A stretch of DNA of 64,000 bases from Pontederia crassipes (taxonomy: Eukaryota > Streptophyta > Magnoliopsida > Commelinales > Pontederiaceae), in contig JAUKPH010000018.1 in assembly GCA_030549335.1 (NCBI GenBank), positions 744,001 through 808,000 of the forward strand. Reading direction: 5' to 3'. Positions 22,052-33,899 of this stretch are shown here, piece after piece. The notes under the pieces were generated by a model. The model was not told the origin of the DNA. It saw only the letters and a program-made list of their open reading frames with translations, and did no database searches. Within the stretch, counting starts at the first letter, position 1. Each line of letters starts with the position of its first letter. The translations under genes and the position numbers were made by a program.

Positions 22052-23080
22052 GGGAAATGCAATCTTTGAAAAATCCTTGATTAATAACCTACCAATTCGA
22101 GGAAGCTGCGGATTTCAGTGCATATTTTGGTCTTGGCCAGTGGGATACTGCTTCTACCTTGGAAGGATCCACAAAAATGTCCTTCTTCGAGATTATGTGT
22201 CCAAGAAACATAATCTAGTCAAGTCAGAACTCACACTTTGATAGTTTGCAATATAGCTTGTGTTGCCTTAACTTTTCCAAAACTATCTTCAAGTGTTCCT
22301 TGTGTTGTTCTTCATTTTCTGAATAGATCAGGATGTTATCCACAAAGACAATGATAAATTGATCCTAGTACGGTCTGAACACCCAGTTCATGAGATCCAT
22401 GAAAGCTGCAGGGGCGTTCGTCAGTCCAAAAGACATCACTAAAAATTTATAGTGACCATACCTTAATCGGAAAGCTATCTTCTGCACAACTTCATCGGTC
22501 ACTCTAAGCTGGTGGTACCCACTTCGTAAGTCGATCTTAAAAAACACTGCGGCATTTGAGAGTTGATCAAAGAGGTCATCGATCCGTGATAGAAGGTACT
22601 TGTTCTTGACTGTAGCTTTATTCAACATCTAGTAGTCAATGCACAACCTTAGAGAGCCGTCCTTTTTCTTAATAAATAGCACTGGAGCACCCCATAGAGA
22701 TACACTCGGCCTGATAAACCCCTCATCTAAAAGTTTCTAAATTTACTTCTTCAGTTCATGCATCTCGATCGGTGCCATTCTATAGGGAGCCTTCGAGATT
22801 GAGGCAATGCCTGGAAGGAGATCGATCCGAAAATCAATCTCTCGTGGAGGTGGTAGTCCGGAGATGTCGTCAGGAAAGGCATCCGAAAATTTCCGAACTA
22901 CGTCCAGTTGTTGTAGTTGGGTCCCTGGGTTGTCCGTCTTCATCACATTTGCAAGAAAACCTCTGCATGCCTTCTGTATCATTCTTTGTGCTTTCATGGC
23001 AGATATGATAACCTTCTCATCTTTTCTCGTGGTACCTTTAATAGTGGCCTTGTGTTCACCTTGGGTACCAATGATCATCT
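22052..23080 (-). pseudogene. Reverse transcriptase (Tekay-like), catalytic Asp lost
   Basis: Conserved blocks in order: LPPPREIDFRIDLLPG and ISKAPYRMAP (about 22890-22770), [20 protein letters not shown] (about 22620-22550), [15 protein letters not shown], and [15 protein letters not shown] (about 22440-22390). The active-site box at 22321-22347 reads FVDNILIYS instead of F-x-D-D-I-L-x-Y-S: the second catalytic Asp (codon GAC) has become Asn (AAC, 22335-22337). In-frame stops lie at several places, including directly after FRPY. Catalytically dead. Confidence 0.88.
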
Positions 23081-23099
23081 TCTTCTATTTGCATAGTAC

Positions 23100-23470
23100 G
23101 ACTACATCATAGTAGGATAGCTAGTCCATACCAAGAATGCCATCGTCATCTGTCATTGGAATGATTACTAGGTCTATAGAAAAATTATTGCCTTGTATCT
23201 CTATTGGTACCTCAGGAAGGTACTTAGTGGCATAGAGCATTCTCATAGGAGTAATTATCTCCATAGGGTGATTTATATCATGAAGATTTAAACTTAAAGT
23301 AGTAGCACAATCTTTATATATGAAAGAGTGTGATGCACCCGAATCAAATAGAACTGTAGTATGGAGATCGGCTATAGATAGTGTACCTCTAATGACTTCA
23401 GCATCTGCCGGTACTACATCTTCCTCCAGGTGGAAGACTCTTCCACGCACCATATTGTTCCCGCCTCTGG
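23100..23470 (-). pseudogene. Aspartic protease region (Tekay-like)
   Basis: The frame 23453-23121 carries the retropepsin active-site motif LFDSGASHSFI near 23350-23320, preceded by VIRGTLSIADLHTTV and followed by DLVIIPMTDDDGILGMD, the usual end of the domain before the RT. A TAG follows GMD at 23120 where Trp is usual. Otherwise well preserved. Confidence 0.85.
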
Positions 23471-23479
23471 CATCACGCG

Positions 23480-24731
23480 GAGCTGGTGCGGGATCATCCT
23501 TCTTAATAGGACAGTCGCAAATGAAATGTCCTTATTGACCACAGTGCAAGCATACTCCAGCCTTCATCCTACATTCCCTGATGTGGAACCTCTTACAGTG
23601 GGGACAGGCACTAATACCCTGTGCCTGTTGTTGGGCTACTAACATTGGGGCTGCAAAAATGGTCATGACTCAATTTGCTTCATCATAAGCATTTTAACTT
23701 CATGTTCATCATCTTTACTTGACGCTGAGGTTGTTGTTGGCAGTTAGCATCACGAGGTTCATAAGGCCTCGCTCTGTGATACCGACGTTGGTTCCTACGG
23801 TCGGATCCTCCTCGGTTCTGACGATGGTCATTCCAGCGAGACTAGTTCTGCGCAGAGGGTTGCATAGGAGCTTTTCCTTTCACATCCTTCAGCTCTTGCT
23901 GCTCCTTAGCATAGTTCCTTTCTATAGTAGTTGCTAACTCTACTACCAGACTCACATTTGCACATTGACATGCTAAAGTGCTGGTCCTGATGGTCTGGTT
24001 TAAGCCTTGGCAGAAATGATCTGCCTTTTGTCTATCGCTCATCTCGAGAGTGTTGTACCTCTCCAGATGAATGAATTTGACATAGTACTGAGCCACTGTC
24101 ATATGGTCATGGCTCAATTGTAGGAATTCTCTCTGCCTCAACGCACGCTGGTATGCTGGGAAATAGCGTGCTTCAAAAGCTTCACAGAAGCGTTTCCAAG
24201 GGATGTCATTCCGTCCTTCATACCGTGTGTCCACAATAGTCCTCCACTAGTCCAAAGTATCATCAGTTAAAATGCTGGTGATGAACAAGACCTTCTTGTC
24301 TTCACCACAACTCATTTGTTGAAGCTTCTCTTTTATATTCCTCAACCATCTCTCAGCTTTGTCAAACTCGCCCAAGCCATCATACTCTAGAGGACGTAAC
24401 TTCATGAATGCTTGAATAGTGTCCTTAGAGGACACCTGTGGCACAGGCAAGGGCTGTACAGGCGCGGAGGCTGCACGAAAGGGAGCTGAGTTGATGGCGT
24501 CATAACTGGTGCAACCTGAACAGATGGTGTTAGTACAAGCTGAATTGTTGGTCCCCATGACGGTGGGGGTTGCACCAGTGGAGACTGAACTATTGGCTCC
24601 ACAGCACGAGCCTAACTCATTTGGACCTCATTCTGGTATGTTCCTTCTTGTTGCGGATTTCTAATCCTGCCGCTACATCGAGGTCTTCTCCGACCCCAAG
24701 CTCTAGCAGTAGATGCGCGGTGTGGAGGCAT
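23480..24731 (-). pseudogene. Gag of the Tekay-like element
   Basis: The ATG at 24731 starts MPPHRASTARAWGRRRPRC, the basic N-terminus usual for this clade; a TAG follows at 24612-24614. The frame goes on through a Pro/Gln-rich linker (to about 24402) and then shifts to the frame seen at 24558-24247 (FMKLRPLEYDGLGEFDKAE, then RWLRNIKEKL). After a TAG at about 24244, the capsid homology continues to 23842 (WKRFCEAFEARYFP, FLQLSHDHMTVAQYYVKF). Zinc-knuckle sequences (CPHCKRFHIREC and CLHCGQ-stop-GHFICDC) lie at about 23600-23520, the second with a stop inside it. Confidence 0.85.
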
Positions 24732-24881
24732 CTACCTTATCATACATCATCATATTTAAAAAAACATCCTACATCTTATGAGATAAGATAAACTTACTTG
24801 ACTTCAGGTGGCGCGGTGACTGCTCGTGGCGCTTGCACATAGACTATGACATCATACATTAGGACATGAGAATGGCTAACT

Positions 24882-24898
24882 TTAGGCTCTAATACCTA
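24882..24898 (-). promoter_or_regulatory. Primer-binding site (initiator tRNA-Met type)
   Basis: On the minus strand the bases right behind the 5' LTR read GTTAGGTATTAGAGCCT. The usual plant PBS for initiator tRNA-Met is TGGTATCAGAGC, so this copy carries a C-to-T change and a degenerate first base. Confidence 0.7.
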
Positions 24899-24900
24899 AC

Positions 24901-26745
24901 TGTAACGCCCCCAAATCGCACCTCGCCACGTGGCATAATATGCTTTGAGAATGCTACGGGTCATCCTTACGTGTATATTTTATTGACAAAAAAAGATGAC
25001 TTTGACTGGTCAACTCAAACATCGATAAAGGCGAAAGACTTAATCATCATTAAGAATGAAATAGAGTAATATCATAATATGCGGAAGACTGATAAATGAC
25101 TTCATAAGAGTTCAAAGGAAAACTAATACATCAAGTAATAAAGAAAGGAAAAAGCTATCCATCATCTAAAGGACTCGATAACCATGTGCAGTCACCTACG
25201 AGCTCGATTTATCACCGTTAGCCACCATCATCATTCATACATTAGCCTGCATTTAAGAACATGAAGGGGAGAACCTCCTTATGAATTTTACAACTCAGTA
25301 TGGAAGTAAGATAAATATCGTCATAAGATCATAATACTAGACATGAATCATAAATGTAACATCATCATATAAAAGGAGAATTAATTGTAATCATAAATAG
25401 AATGATATGAGCATGTAAAGGAACATATGAATAAAAGATCATAAAGAGTCATCATAAGAAAGTCAAAATCCAGGCATCATAAGAAAGATTCTTTATTTGT
25501 TCATCTTTTTCATCATCTTAGTTTTTATCTTTGACTTATTTAGGGTATATTTCAACCCACTGGGAGGCCTGCCTCAACCCGTCTATCATCATCATAACTG
25601 GCAAAGTCAGTCCATAACTGACCGTAGTCAGCCCATAACTGATCGAAGTCAGCCCATAACTTGGTCGTCACCAGTCCATCATAAAAGAGTTCTCCATTTA
25701 ACGATTTACGTGTTTTATCTTGCATATTTTAATTAAACAAATCACATCTTGACAAGAACTTTAAATCAAGATAAAAGGCAAGATCTTGGAGAACAATTCA
25801 GGGGCATTTTCGGCATAATCATAGAGATCATTAGGACCTGGAATAGGAACATAAATCAAAGATTTAAACATCATAAAATTGACTAAACCGATGTCTGAAT
25901 CCGGGCCGAGTGGGGAAAACTCGGGCCGAGTTCATCAGTCGTCATCTTCGAGAAACTCAGGTTAAACCCAGGCCGGGTTCGGGTTACACCTGAGCCGGAT
26001 CGGGTCGTCATCGAGTCGGGGCGGCCGTCGCGTCCGACTGTTCTTAGTACGTAGAACTCGGTCTGGATCGTCTTCAACTCGGGCCGGGTTCGTCCGGTTG
26101 CAGAGCTTGGAGAGCGCGGCAATGGCAGATCCGGACAGAGTTCCTATGAACTCGGTCCGCCGAAGGACCTGCCCGGGCCGGGTTCTAGTGAACTCGAGCC
26201 GGGTTCTTCTTACACAGAAACTGCGCGGACGCGCAGTTCACGTTCAGTTTGACTTTTCCGGCGACGGCCGACATCAATCGACATCATACCATATCTAGGG
26301 ATATACTAGAACATGCTTCAAGTCTAAAATCAGGATTCTATCACGAATCTATACTAGTTTTATACTTTTTAGTTTCTGTCCAAGAAACTATTCGTGCAGT
26401 CTTCTTCTTCATCCTCTTCCTCTTCCTCTGCCCGCTCCCCTTGGTTCTGAAACACGGCCGATCTCGTCCGAGTCCTCCGGTGCGTCTCCTGTATGGTGGC
26501 GGCCGTCAGGGACGAGAAGAAAATGAAAGCGCACATAGGAGGAGAAAAACTAGGGCCGACTTCACAGGGAGAGAAAGGGCTGATTTCGTGACTTGACGTC
26601 TTATTTATAGGGGAAGGATCCGAGTTTAAATCAGAAATCAACTCCTTCCTGATCCAATCAAATTTAACTCAGATTTTATCTTTTCTTTTTTTCGCTTTTT
26701 ATCTTTTCCTTTCTTATTTTTTATTTAAATATCTCGGGTGTTACA
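24901..26745 (-). repeat. 5' LTR (right)
   Basis: 1845 bp, plus-strand ends TGTAACGCCCCC and CGGGTGTTACA. Collinear with the left LTR, including the GC-rich CCGGGCCG motif part (25905-26270). Length differs from the left LTR by about 80 bases because of indels. Confidence 0.92.
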
Positions 26746-26750
26746 AAAGC
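26746..26750. repeat. Target-site duplication AAAGC (right)
   Basis: Identical to 18036-18040. Confidence 0.9.
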
Positions 26751-27312
26751 TCCTCACAAAGATTATCTTTCTACTATACGAAATGATGAGGATCATCATT
26801 AGTGCTAGTGGGAAGCACTTCATAGAGAAACAATTTGACCATATGCTCTCCAAGAATGGGATCACCCATCGGGTGGCTACGACAGGTAAAAGTTTGAAAC
26901 AGGCAAATCAAGAGTATCCTTGAAAGAACAACATCTAATTAATCAAGGCATGACTGGAGCTCAAAATTATACAATGCACTCTGGGCATATCGAACAACTA
27001 ATAAGACCTCACTGAGAACAACACCCATATAGAATGGTATTCAAGAAGGCCTGCCACATGCACCTAGAGCTCCAGCACCACACATATTGATCCATACAAT
27101 ACCTGAACCTTGATGTTTAAGTGGGTGAAAATCAATTGAAGTTGCAACTTAATGAAATGGAAGAACTAAGGAACGAAGAATACTATAATTTTGCAATTTT
27201 CAAAGATAAAACTAAGAAATGGCACGACACAGGAATCCAACACAAGAAGTTCAGCAAAGGAGACTGGTGCTCCTTTTTAACTCACGATTCAAGTTCTTCC
27301 CTGGTAAACTAA
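26751..27312 (+). pseudogene. Athila-like Ty3/gypsy integrase, 3' part
   Basis: It continues the frame cut at 18040: the codon phase on both sides fits once the insert and one AAAGC are removed. Visible blocks are HFIEKQFDHMLSKNGITHRV (26818-26875) from the catalytic core and [20 protein letters not shown] with KDKTKKWHD (about 27139-27225), a highly typical Athila/Tat integrase C-terminal block. HKKFSKGDW follows. Numerous stops lie between. Confidence 0.8.
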
Positions 27313-28314
27313 GGTTCCAATGGTTTGGCCCATTCAAATCTAAAATTCAAAAGGGGTTGAGGGTTGGACAGAGAGTAAGCTATACCTAAGGACAGAGCTG
27401 AGGGTTGGATCTAGAATCACCTAGTGGCATGGCCCTAGGGTAACAAAATAACTGATCTGTCTGGCCTAGGGCTTTAAAAAAGAGCCCTTCTAAGGAGGCA
27501 ACCTAGGGTAATAATGTTTGATATACTTTCTATCTCAGGTACTAGTGAGACCCCCAGGACCAATCTACCTCGGAGCGCGACGAAACAACTCCTCTACCAC
27601 AATGTGGAGCTCCCGCAAATGCCGCGCCCCACTACCTCCTACTGTTAGAAAGAAGAGGCTACTGCCCCCGACCTCACCAGAGCTGCCACGACAATGCTCG
27701 CCATCTGCTACTACCTCCAGACCAGTCATTGTCGTGCCTTCTGCACCGACACAAGACATCTCTGATCTTTTTGTGCAGATTCGTTAGCTGCAACAAAGCT
27801 ACGAGCAAACTTGCATGCAACTGGATGCCCAAGCTCAGACGCTCGTCAAAATTGAAGCGAAGTTGGGGGATCGCCTAGATGCTCCCGTCCACTCACCTCC
27901 TCCCATGTAACATGTTCCTTCGTCACTTAACCAACACTAGAGACAATGGTATGTTCTACGAGCCTTACTGATAATTACTTAAGTAGAAATACCACTGTAA
28001 ATATTACCATTTTTTTAATTTCTTATATACTGCAGGAATTTCTCTAACCTTTATACTCTTTTGTCTAAATTCGGTTGCATAGTTTTTTTTAAAGAAAAAC
28101 ACAGTCTTTTCCTGTAATCGAGGATAGATTAAGGGACATTATGTATAGAATTATCAACCCCTGTAGGTCATATACCTATCATTGCCATGAACATTTTAAA
28201 CCCAAACATTTCCAACTTGAATTTTCTTAACTCGAAGCCAAAGCTAGTGCTGTGTAGGGCGACCTTCCACATAACTCCACCTAGGATCACACACATCCCT
28301 CAACCCGTCTGAAA
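27313..28314. other. Athila-like 3' region, partly coding-like, no intact gene
   Basis: A proline/serine-rich frame at 27518-27787 lies downstream of the integrase end, where Athila elements carry a variable third region. I cannot assign it to env or any family. The rest is non-coding and no LTR end could be fixed. Confidence 0.4.
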
Positions 28315-28316
28315 TC

Positions 28317-30400
28317 TATATATATATATATAAAGCTAATACATTAAAAGGCTCATATTGTAGCATTGAACTTTATCTTTTTTCTAAGTGATTTACATAA
28401 GTTTAGACTTTTGTGTAACTTCCGAGTTCCATTATTCTCTTTCATGTAACTTCCATTACCCATCCAATTAATGCACCAATTGTCATCTCTCTTTTTTGTT
28501 GTTATTGTATATTTTATGTGCATTCCTTATTCCATTCTCTCTCCTCTTAATAGCTTTTCCCCTGTAATGTCTTCTCCCATTCTGCATTTTCTTTTCCTTT
28601 GCCTTCATTATTGCCATGTATTCATTATTTGAATTTTTATGGATATCAGTTTTTCTTTCTTGGAAGATGAAGAGATCCTTAAAGAGTTTAAAAGGAGGAT
28701 TGCAGTGTCTACAGCAACGGTGAAGGATTGGTTGCCATATCAAAATGCTTCATCCTGTATTTTTTGTTTCCATCTTCTTCGTCAACTGCTTGCTCGACTC
28801 TCTCTCTCTCCACTTGCTACAAGAAGCCAATCCAAAACCACCTAAACAATTTTATTATCTAGATATTCCAATCCTTCTTCAATCAGTGACAGCTCTGTCT
28901 GTTGGAGCTTAGATTTCGTCAACAATTCCGTTCAACCCCGAATTGCATTCAAAGAGAGAGATTATATTGGTCGTGGAGCTGCTGCTGGAGTACATGGTGT
29001 TGGTGATGCAAGTTCTACAGCAGCTATTGCACGATGTTCCCTTGGCGGATGCACTTCCTCATGCTCCATAGCCTTCCCGTCACCGGGCTGCCGCCGCACC
29101 CTAGGACAACATCTTAATCTGCACTGCCATGTGTTCAAATTTTTATTTTTATGCGAAGATATGTTCTTGCATGTGATTTCAGATGTGATCATTTCAGATG
29201 AGTGATAGCATACTAGATTAGTTGAACTTTTCATTTCACCCGCTCACATTTGTGATAGACATGTATCCTCATACTACTAGCGCTTGAACACTTCAAATGA
29301 GTGGTGAAAATCCTCTTATTCTCAATGCAGACATTTAATTATGCTTTTCTATAAAAAAAAGTTCTCTTTTGGCTAGAAGATTGCCAATTGTGATAGGTTG
29401 TGTCTTCTTATGATCGGCTTTTGACAATCATGTGAGAGATGACTCGACAGGCTCTTAATGGATTTTTCCCTATTATTATTACCATTTTCTCTCTTAATGT
29501 AACGTCTTCTCCCATCCTGCATTTTCTTTTCCTCACTGCCTTAATTATTTCCAATTCATTGTTTGAATTTTTATGGGCATCTGACTTTCTTTCTTGGAAG
29601 ATGAAGAGACCCTTATAGACTTTAAAAGGAGGATTGCTCTATTTGGTATGTTAGATTCTTCACAGCGGATCATGTGTGTATGTTAAAATAGTATTCACAC
29701 ATCACGAGCTCAAAAGTATTTTCACTCATTTCCCATGTTCATTTAGTGTCTGATAGCTATTTCTATTGACATTTTAATTAGCATCATGGAGAATATCCTC
29801 AGATTATCTGTGGAAGTATGGAACTATTTTCTTAATTCTACATATTTATCACAAACATATGCATGGAACTATTTCCTTGGTTCTACAACTTAATTGAAGC
29901 CCAATTCAAATAAACATCCTGCAAGTTATTTGTGCAAGTCTCTTAAGATTTTTGTTGATGTAACTAAGATTTCCACCTATTAAGTCGGCAATTGCTTTTT
30001 GTTCAGATTCAGATCTTAATGGATCAAAGTTCCTTAACATATATAGTGTCTTCTTGTCCTAACCGATTTGATATGACAATTAGAGCGGTTGAGGACCTTT
30101 TTAAGTGAGATGGACAACAAAGGAATTGAGACTGATGCCACAAGGTACTCGATCATCCTTCATGTTTATAGCCGACCCCAAAAACTTGAGTTATCAGTGC
30201 ATGAGTTTCGTTCCATGAAAAAGGATAACATAATACAAAGAGTCAGCATATAATCTATATATAAAATAACTAAGGATGCATTTATATATAATTATTATTT
30301 TTTTATGAATAAAAAGATATTGTGATATAAAGAGTCAATATATAATTTATAAACAATTAATTATGTTGTCAAAATTTCAATAAACAAATTAATGATGAGA
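28317..30400 (+). repeat. Duplicated segment, copy 1 (matches 61845-64000)
   Basis: Collinear with the right end of the window over 2 kb, with scattered substitutions and a few indels (copy 2 carries about 75 extra bases near 62015-62090). It includes an internal repeat: GAATTTTTATGG, TTTCTTTCTTGGAAGATGAA and TTTAAAAGGAGGATTG occur at 28630-28705 and again at 29560-29635. Short frames here (e.g. MDISFSFLEDEEILKEFKRR at 28639) match no protein I know. Confidence 0.85.
30082..30253 (+). pseudogene. PPR-protein fragment (copy 1)
   Basis: The plus strand reads RAVEDLFK, a one-base shift, then EMDNKGIETDATRYSIILHV, ending at a TAA (30251-30253). The pattern (LF.EM..KGI.PD...Y..II..YSR) is that of a P-type pentatricopeptide repeat, an RNA-binding module of organelle-targeted proteins. 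About one and a half repeats are present; the rest of the gene is absent. The same frameshift is shared with the copy at 63698. Confidence 0.65.
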
Positions 30401-31427
30401 ATACCAAGTGTTTCTGCTAAAAATTAGATTATGAAATATATGACACTAAAAGATGAAAATATTAAAAAAATATAGAAAATCAATGTATTAATTTATATAT
30501 CTTATCTATTTTTCTCCACTGGTTCCTACATGTATTAACTTCATTTACACGTACCTGCTGAACCTCCTGCATTCCAATTTAGTGCTGCAATCTTTCATAT
30601 TATTTATGTTTTCAATCCTATACCTTTAAAAATGGAGGAACCCTCCAACGATTGTGTATTGACGTCACCCTCTGTCGCTCTTTCCCTTCTCTCTCACTCC
30701 CCATTTACGTCTCTCTCTCTCTCTCTCTTCCTCCCTCTCTGTATCTTGATGCAGGGTCATCTCCTACTCCTTCCGCCCTCCCTTTGTTAGTGTTTTTTCG
30801 ATGGAGCTATTGCCAATGGCTGTTACAATATCGTCTGGTGTGATTCGCTGCAAGTCCTCTTTCATGGCAATGTCGCGGTGTTGTTTAGTCGTCTTCCCTT
30901 CCTTTGCCAACGTTTCTTCTAGGGAGCTGTTGCCGACAAGTGCTGCAATATCATCCGGTGCAATTCGCTACTGGTCCTCTTCCACGTCAAGGCCATAGTG
31001 TTCTTCAACCATCTTTTTCCTTCAAGTGTAGCTTCATGCGACGATTGTTTTTTTTTTCCTTCATGTACAGCTCCAAGCAACGGTCATTTTTACAAATGAA
31101 ATTTCAAAGGAGCACAGGGATAGTCGACCACAACAATATCGTCGAGCTCCACGACAACCATGAGGTGAATTTCAAAGCTTTATGTTTCCCTCCACCTCCA
31201 CCTTCTTTTTTTGTTCTTATAGCAAAACTGAGTGAGAAGGAGACGGGCAACCGTAAAAGGAGGAGGAGGAGGAATGGGAGAACAAGAGCGTCGAGCATGT
31301 GGCCGCCTCTGTGTCAAGAACTATCTCCGGTCAATATTAAGGTCGTCGTTCAATTAAAGCCATTGTATTTATATAATATTAAAGAATATGTGTACACACT
31401 GAGCTGATGATCGCATGGAATTAAGAG
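30254..31427. other. Low-complexity region with a diverged tandem repeat
   Basis: A CT microsatellite (about 30712-30730) is followed by two diverged copies of a roughly 110-bp unit at 30801-31010: GAGCT(A/G)TTGCC..., GCTG(T/C)... and ATATC(G/A)TC(T/C)GGTG.GATTCGCT..., then CTTCC. Frames in this region match no protein I recognise. Confidence 0.45.
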
Positions 31428-31919
31428 GACATGTTCATTGTCGGGACAGACACCTCCTTCTTCATAGCCATGTGGGCGCTGGCAAAGATGCTCAAGAACC
31501 CGTCGCCGAGGGAGCGGAGGTTAGAGGAGTCCAACTTTCCAAAGCTCCCGTACTTGTGAGGCCCTCATCAAGGAGGCGCTCCGACTGCACCCGGTCGTGC
31601 TGCTGGGGCTGCCACACGATGTACGAAGTGGGCGTACCACGTGCCGACAGGGGAGCGGCTACTGGTGAACATATATATGTGCGGTCGAGAGGGACCCAAG
31701 CATGTGGAAGGATCCCCTGCGCGACCCGGAGAGGTTCATAGCACCAGGGGGTGAAGGTGGAACCCCCTTCAGGACGGACTTCAAGTTGCTGTTATTCGGG
31801 GCGGGGTGGAGGATGTGTGTGGGGATGCACCTGGTGACGACAATGGCACTGATGTTCGTGGGCATGCGTTCGAGATGAGGCTCGCCGACGGCGAGGAGCT
31901 CAACATGGAGAAGTTTAGT
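31428..31919 (+). pseudogene. Cytochrome P450 (CYP71 clan) C-terminal fragment
   Basis: Readable in order, across at least three frame changes: the I-helix DMFIVGTDTSFFIAMWALAK with the oxygen-binding GTDTS; the K-helix ALIKEALRLHPVV with ExxR; YHVPTGERLLVNIY; the PERF block RDPERFIAPGG; and the heme loop LLFGAGWRMCVGMHL, holding the Cys ligand (31805-31830). A tail MRLADGEELNME follows. The spacing between the I- and K-helices is shortened (internal loss), and a stop precedes the K-helix part. The N-terminal half is missing. GC-rich, unlike its surroundings, which supports capture from elsewhere. Substrate unknown. Confidence 0.85.
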
Positions 31920-31929
31920 ATTTACCAAA

Positions 31930-32601
31930 TAAAAAAAATAAACGAATAACATTTTATTATATAAACATATTATATTGAGTAATAAATAAAATTTACATGT
32001 AGTGGCATCAAAAAATTCATAGCAAGAGTATTAATTATAAGTAGAAAACATTATTTGTGTTACCTTTATTGCATTTAGTCGACACAAATCACATATCAAA
32101 GTATTACAGTTAAATTATATTTTGAGATATCAAATCGTGAAGGTTCTATGAGATCATTGTCGATGCTTCTAGCGACGTTGAAGATGGCAACCTTGCGCAT
32201 AAGATGCAAAGCTTCGACATAGGAGGTAGAAGAAGCTGACATTGTGACACATAAAAATATAAAATTATTTTATTATATAATAATTAAAAAAATATATTTT
32301 AAAATAATTTAATATTTTTAAAATAAAAAGTATTATAAATTATTTTATTATAAAATATTTAATTGCACGAAGCGCTAGAGCATTCCCTAGTTAAAACATG
32401 ATTTGCAGTAGTGGTATAATAATAAGTGCTGAAGCAATATATACCCCATGCAAGTGCCCTTGTCTTTCGTAAATACTTTACTTTTCAATAAAAGTCTTAA
32501 GTGTCTCATCAAAGTATTTTCGAAAGAAATGGTGAGGATGCTGTGGGCAACTTAAAAAAAAAAGAGTTTTTGACAAAAAAAATCAATCACGGTATAAAAA
32601 C

Positions 32602-32657
<56 letters not shown>

Positions 32658-33060
32658 TCATCTTTTTTTTACCAAAAATTCCTTCCCTTCCATTTTATTT
32701 GTTATTCAATTAAAATATTTTATATAGTATTGAAATATATATAGTAAATCATATCATTGAAGTATTTTTGTTTATATATTATGATTAAACTAATATTTTT
32801 ATTTTTCAAGAGCGTTATAATCTTCTTAAAAATTTATAGAATATTTTTATCTATTAAATATAAAAATTAAATTAAGTCACTAATTAAAATTAAAAAAAAG
32901 ATAATATACTTATATTTTTAGTTTAAAATGATAATAATATTTAATTTCCAAAAATATAAAGTTATGAATGGGGATCAAAGATTTCTTTTTCATAACACGA
33001 AAGCTTTAATTTAAAAGATGAGAATCATGTCAAGATTTCAAAAGGATGATTCTCTAAGTC
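31930..33060. other. AT-rich DNA with (TTA)n at 32602-32656
   Basis: No gene assigned. A short minus-strand open stretch (ATG near 32240, starting MSASSTSYVEALHLMRK) is unidentified. The TTA microsatellite of about 18 units lies outside the candidate Helitron. Confidence 0.5.
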
Positions 33061-33229
33061 ACTTTTAGTTAAGATGTATACAATAAGTTGAGAATGATCT
33101 CCTTAGTAATGTATTTCTTTTTAATCATGTAAATAAATATAGAGTTTGATAATTTAACATCTAGAGAACTAAGTGAAAGCCAATGAGAGGTTGCCACGTA
33201 GGAAGACGACTTAAGTTCTTCACTGCCGT

Positions 33230-33645
33230 GAAGGATTACTAATGACCCTTGAAGCGGTGTAACGACTCGTAAGAAATCAGCAGGGTCATGAGTCGGGCAA
33301 AATGCATGGCACGAGGACATAGGTAATTCACTTACGGGCCGTTATGCTTGTCTAACGGTATGTGAAACCTTGTAAGATGAGGACCTAAACCTAATGTGAG
33401 AGCCTTGAGAATATGATAATGACCCATGTTATCTGATCGGAGAAAAATGAGCACTATGATGGCCGTGAAGCTGGAATAACGTCCTGTGACAAGGCCCGTG
33501 AAACACCTATAATGACCCGTGAGGATCGAAAAATTAAAGACAATCACTTATATGTTCGTGAGTGACCCATCACGACTCGTGAGTTTGAAACTAAGGCCCG
33601 TTAAATAATGTTTACGGCCCATGATATTCCCCTCTCTTCTTCTTC
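33230..33645. repeat. CCCGTGA-motif array (possible LTR remnant), copy 1
   Basis: Short motifs of the form ACGRCYCGTGAR / AAGGCCCGTGAAA recur about ten times in 400 bases (e.g. GATGGCCGTGAAGC, AAGGCCCGTGAAAC, TAATGACCCGTGAGG, CACGACTCGTGAG). Plant Tat/Athila-type LTRs can show such composition; no LTR boundary was found. Confidence 0.45.
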
Positions 33646-33899
33646 TTTTTTTTTTCTTTTATTTTTTTGAAATTGGACCTGCAAAGGGTGATTAGTTTAA
33701 AATAAAAGTAGAAACAACTAGTTGAGACAAAATAAAGAAACTAAATTAAGTAAAGAAAATAACTAATATAATCAAATAAATTTAAACCATGAATATAAGG
33801 TGAAAGAGTAGTTCTAAATTTAGAGTCATTAGCTTGACTATGATATATGATGATCGATTAAGATAATATACATAAATCTTTAAAGAAACAATCTCACCA

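Larger units (their letters stand above)
18041..26745 (-). mobile_element. Complete Ty3/gypsy Tekay-like chromovirus, minus strand
   Basis: An 8705-bp element with two LTRs (18041-19968 and 24901-26745), TG...CA ends, a 5-bp target duplication, a primer-binding site and a polypurine tract. The order on the minus strand is gag, protease, reverse transcriptase, RNase H, integrase and a chromodomain-like end. It sits inside an Athila-like integrase gene. The domains can be followed almost throughout but contain in-frame stops and at least one frameshift (in gag), so it is non-autonomous today. The first 235 or so aligned LTR bases differ at about 20 positions by eye, pointing to an insertion of moderate age. 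Confidence 0.92.
28315..32390 (+). mobile_element. Candidate gene-capturing Helitron
   Basis: The left end is TCTATATATATATATATAAA at 28315, preceded by A. The right end is CATTCCCTAG at 32390, followed by T, after a short GC-richer stretch (GCACGAAGCGCTAGAGC) set in AT-rich DNA. A TC start, a CTAG end with nearby hairpin-like sequence, and insertion between A and T without duplication are Helitron hallmarks. Inside lie a PPR fragment and a CYP71-clan P450 fragment, both in plus orientation. The left 2 kb recurs at 61843-64000. No Rep/helicase is visible, so it would be non-autonomous. The hairpin is weak, so the 3' end is the less certain boundary. Confidence 0.5.
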
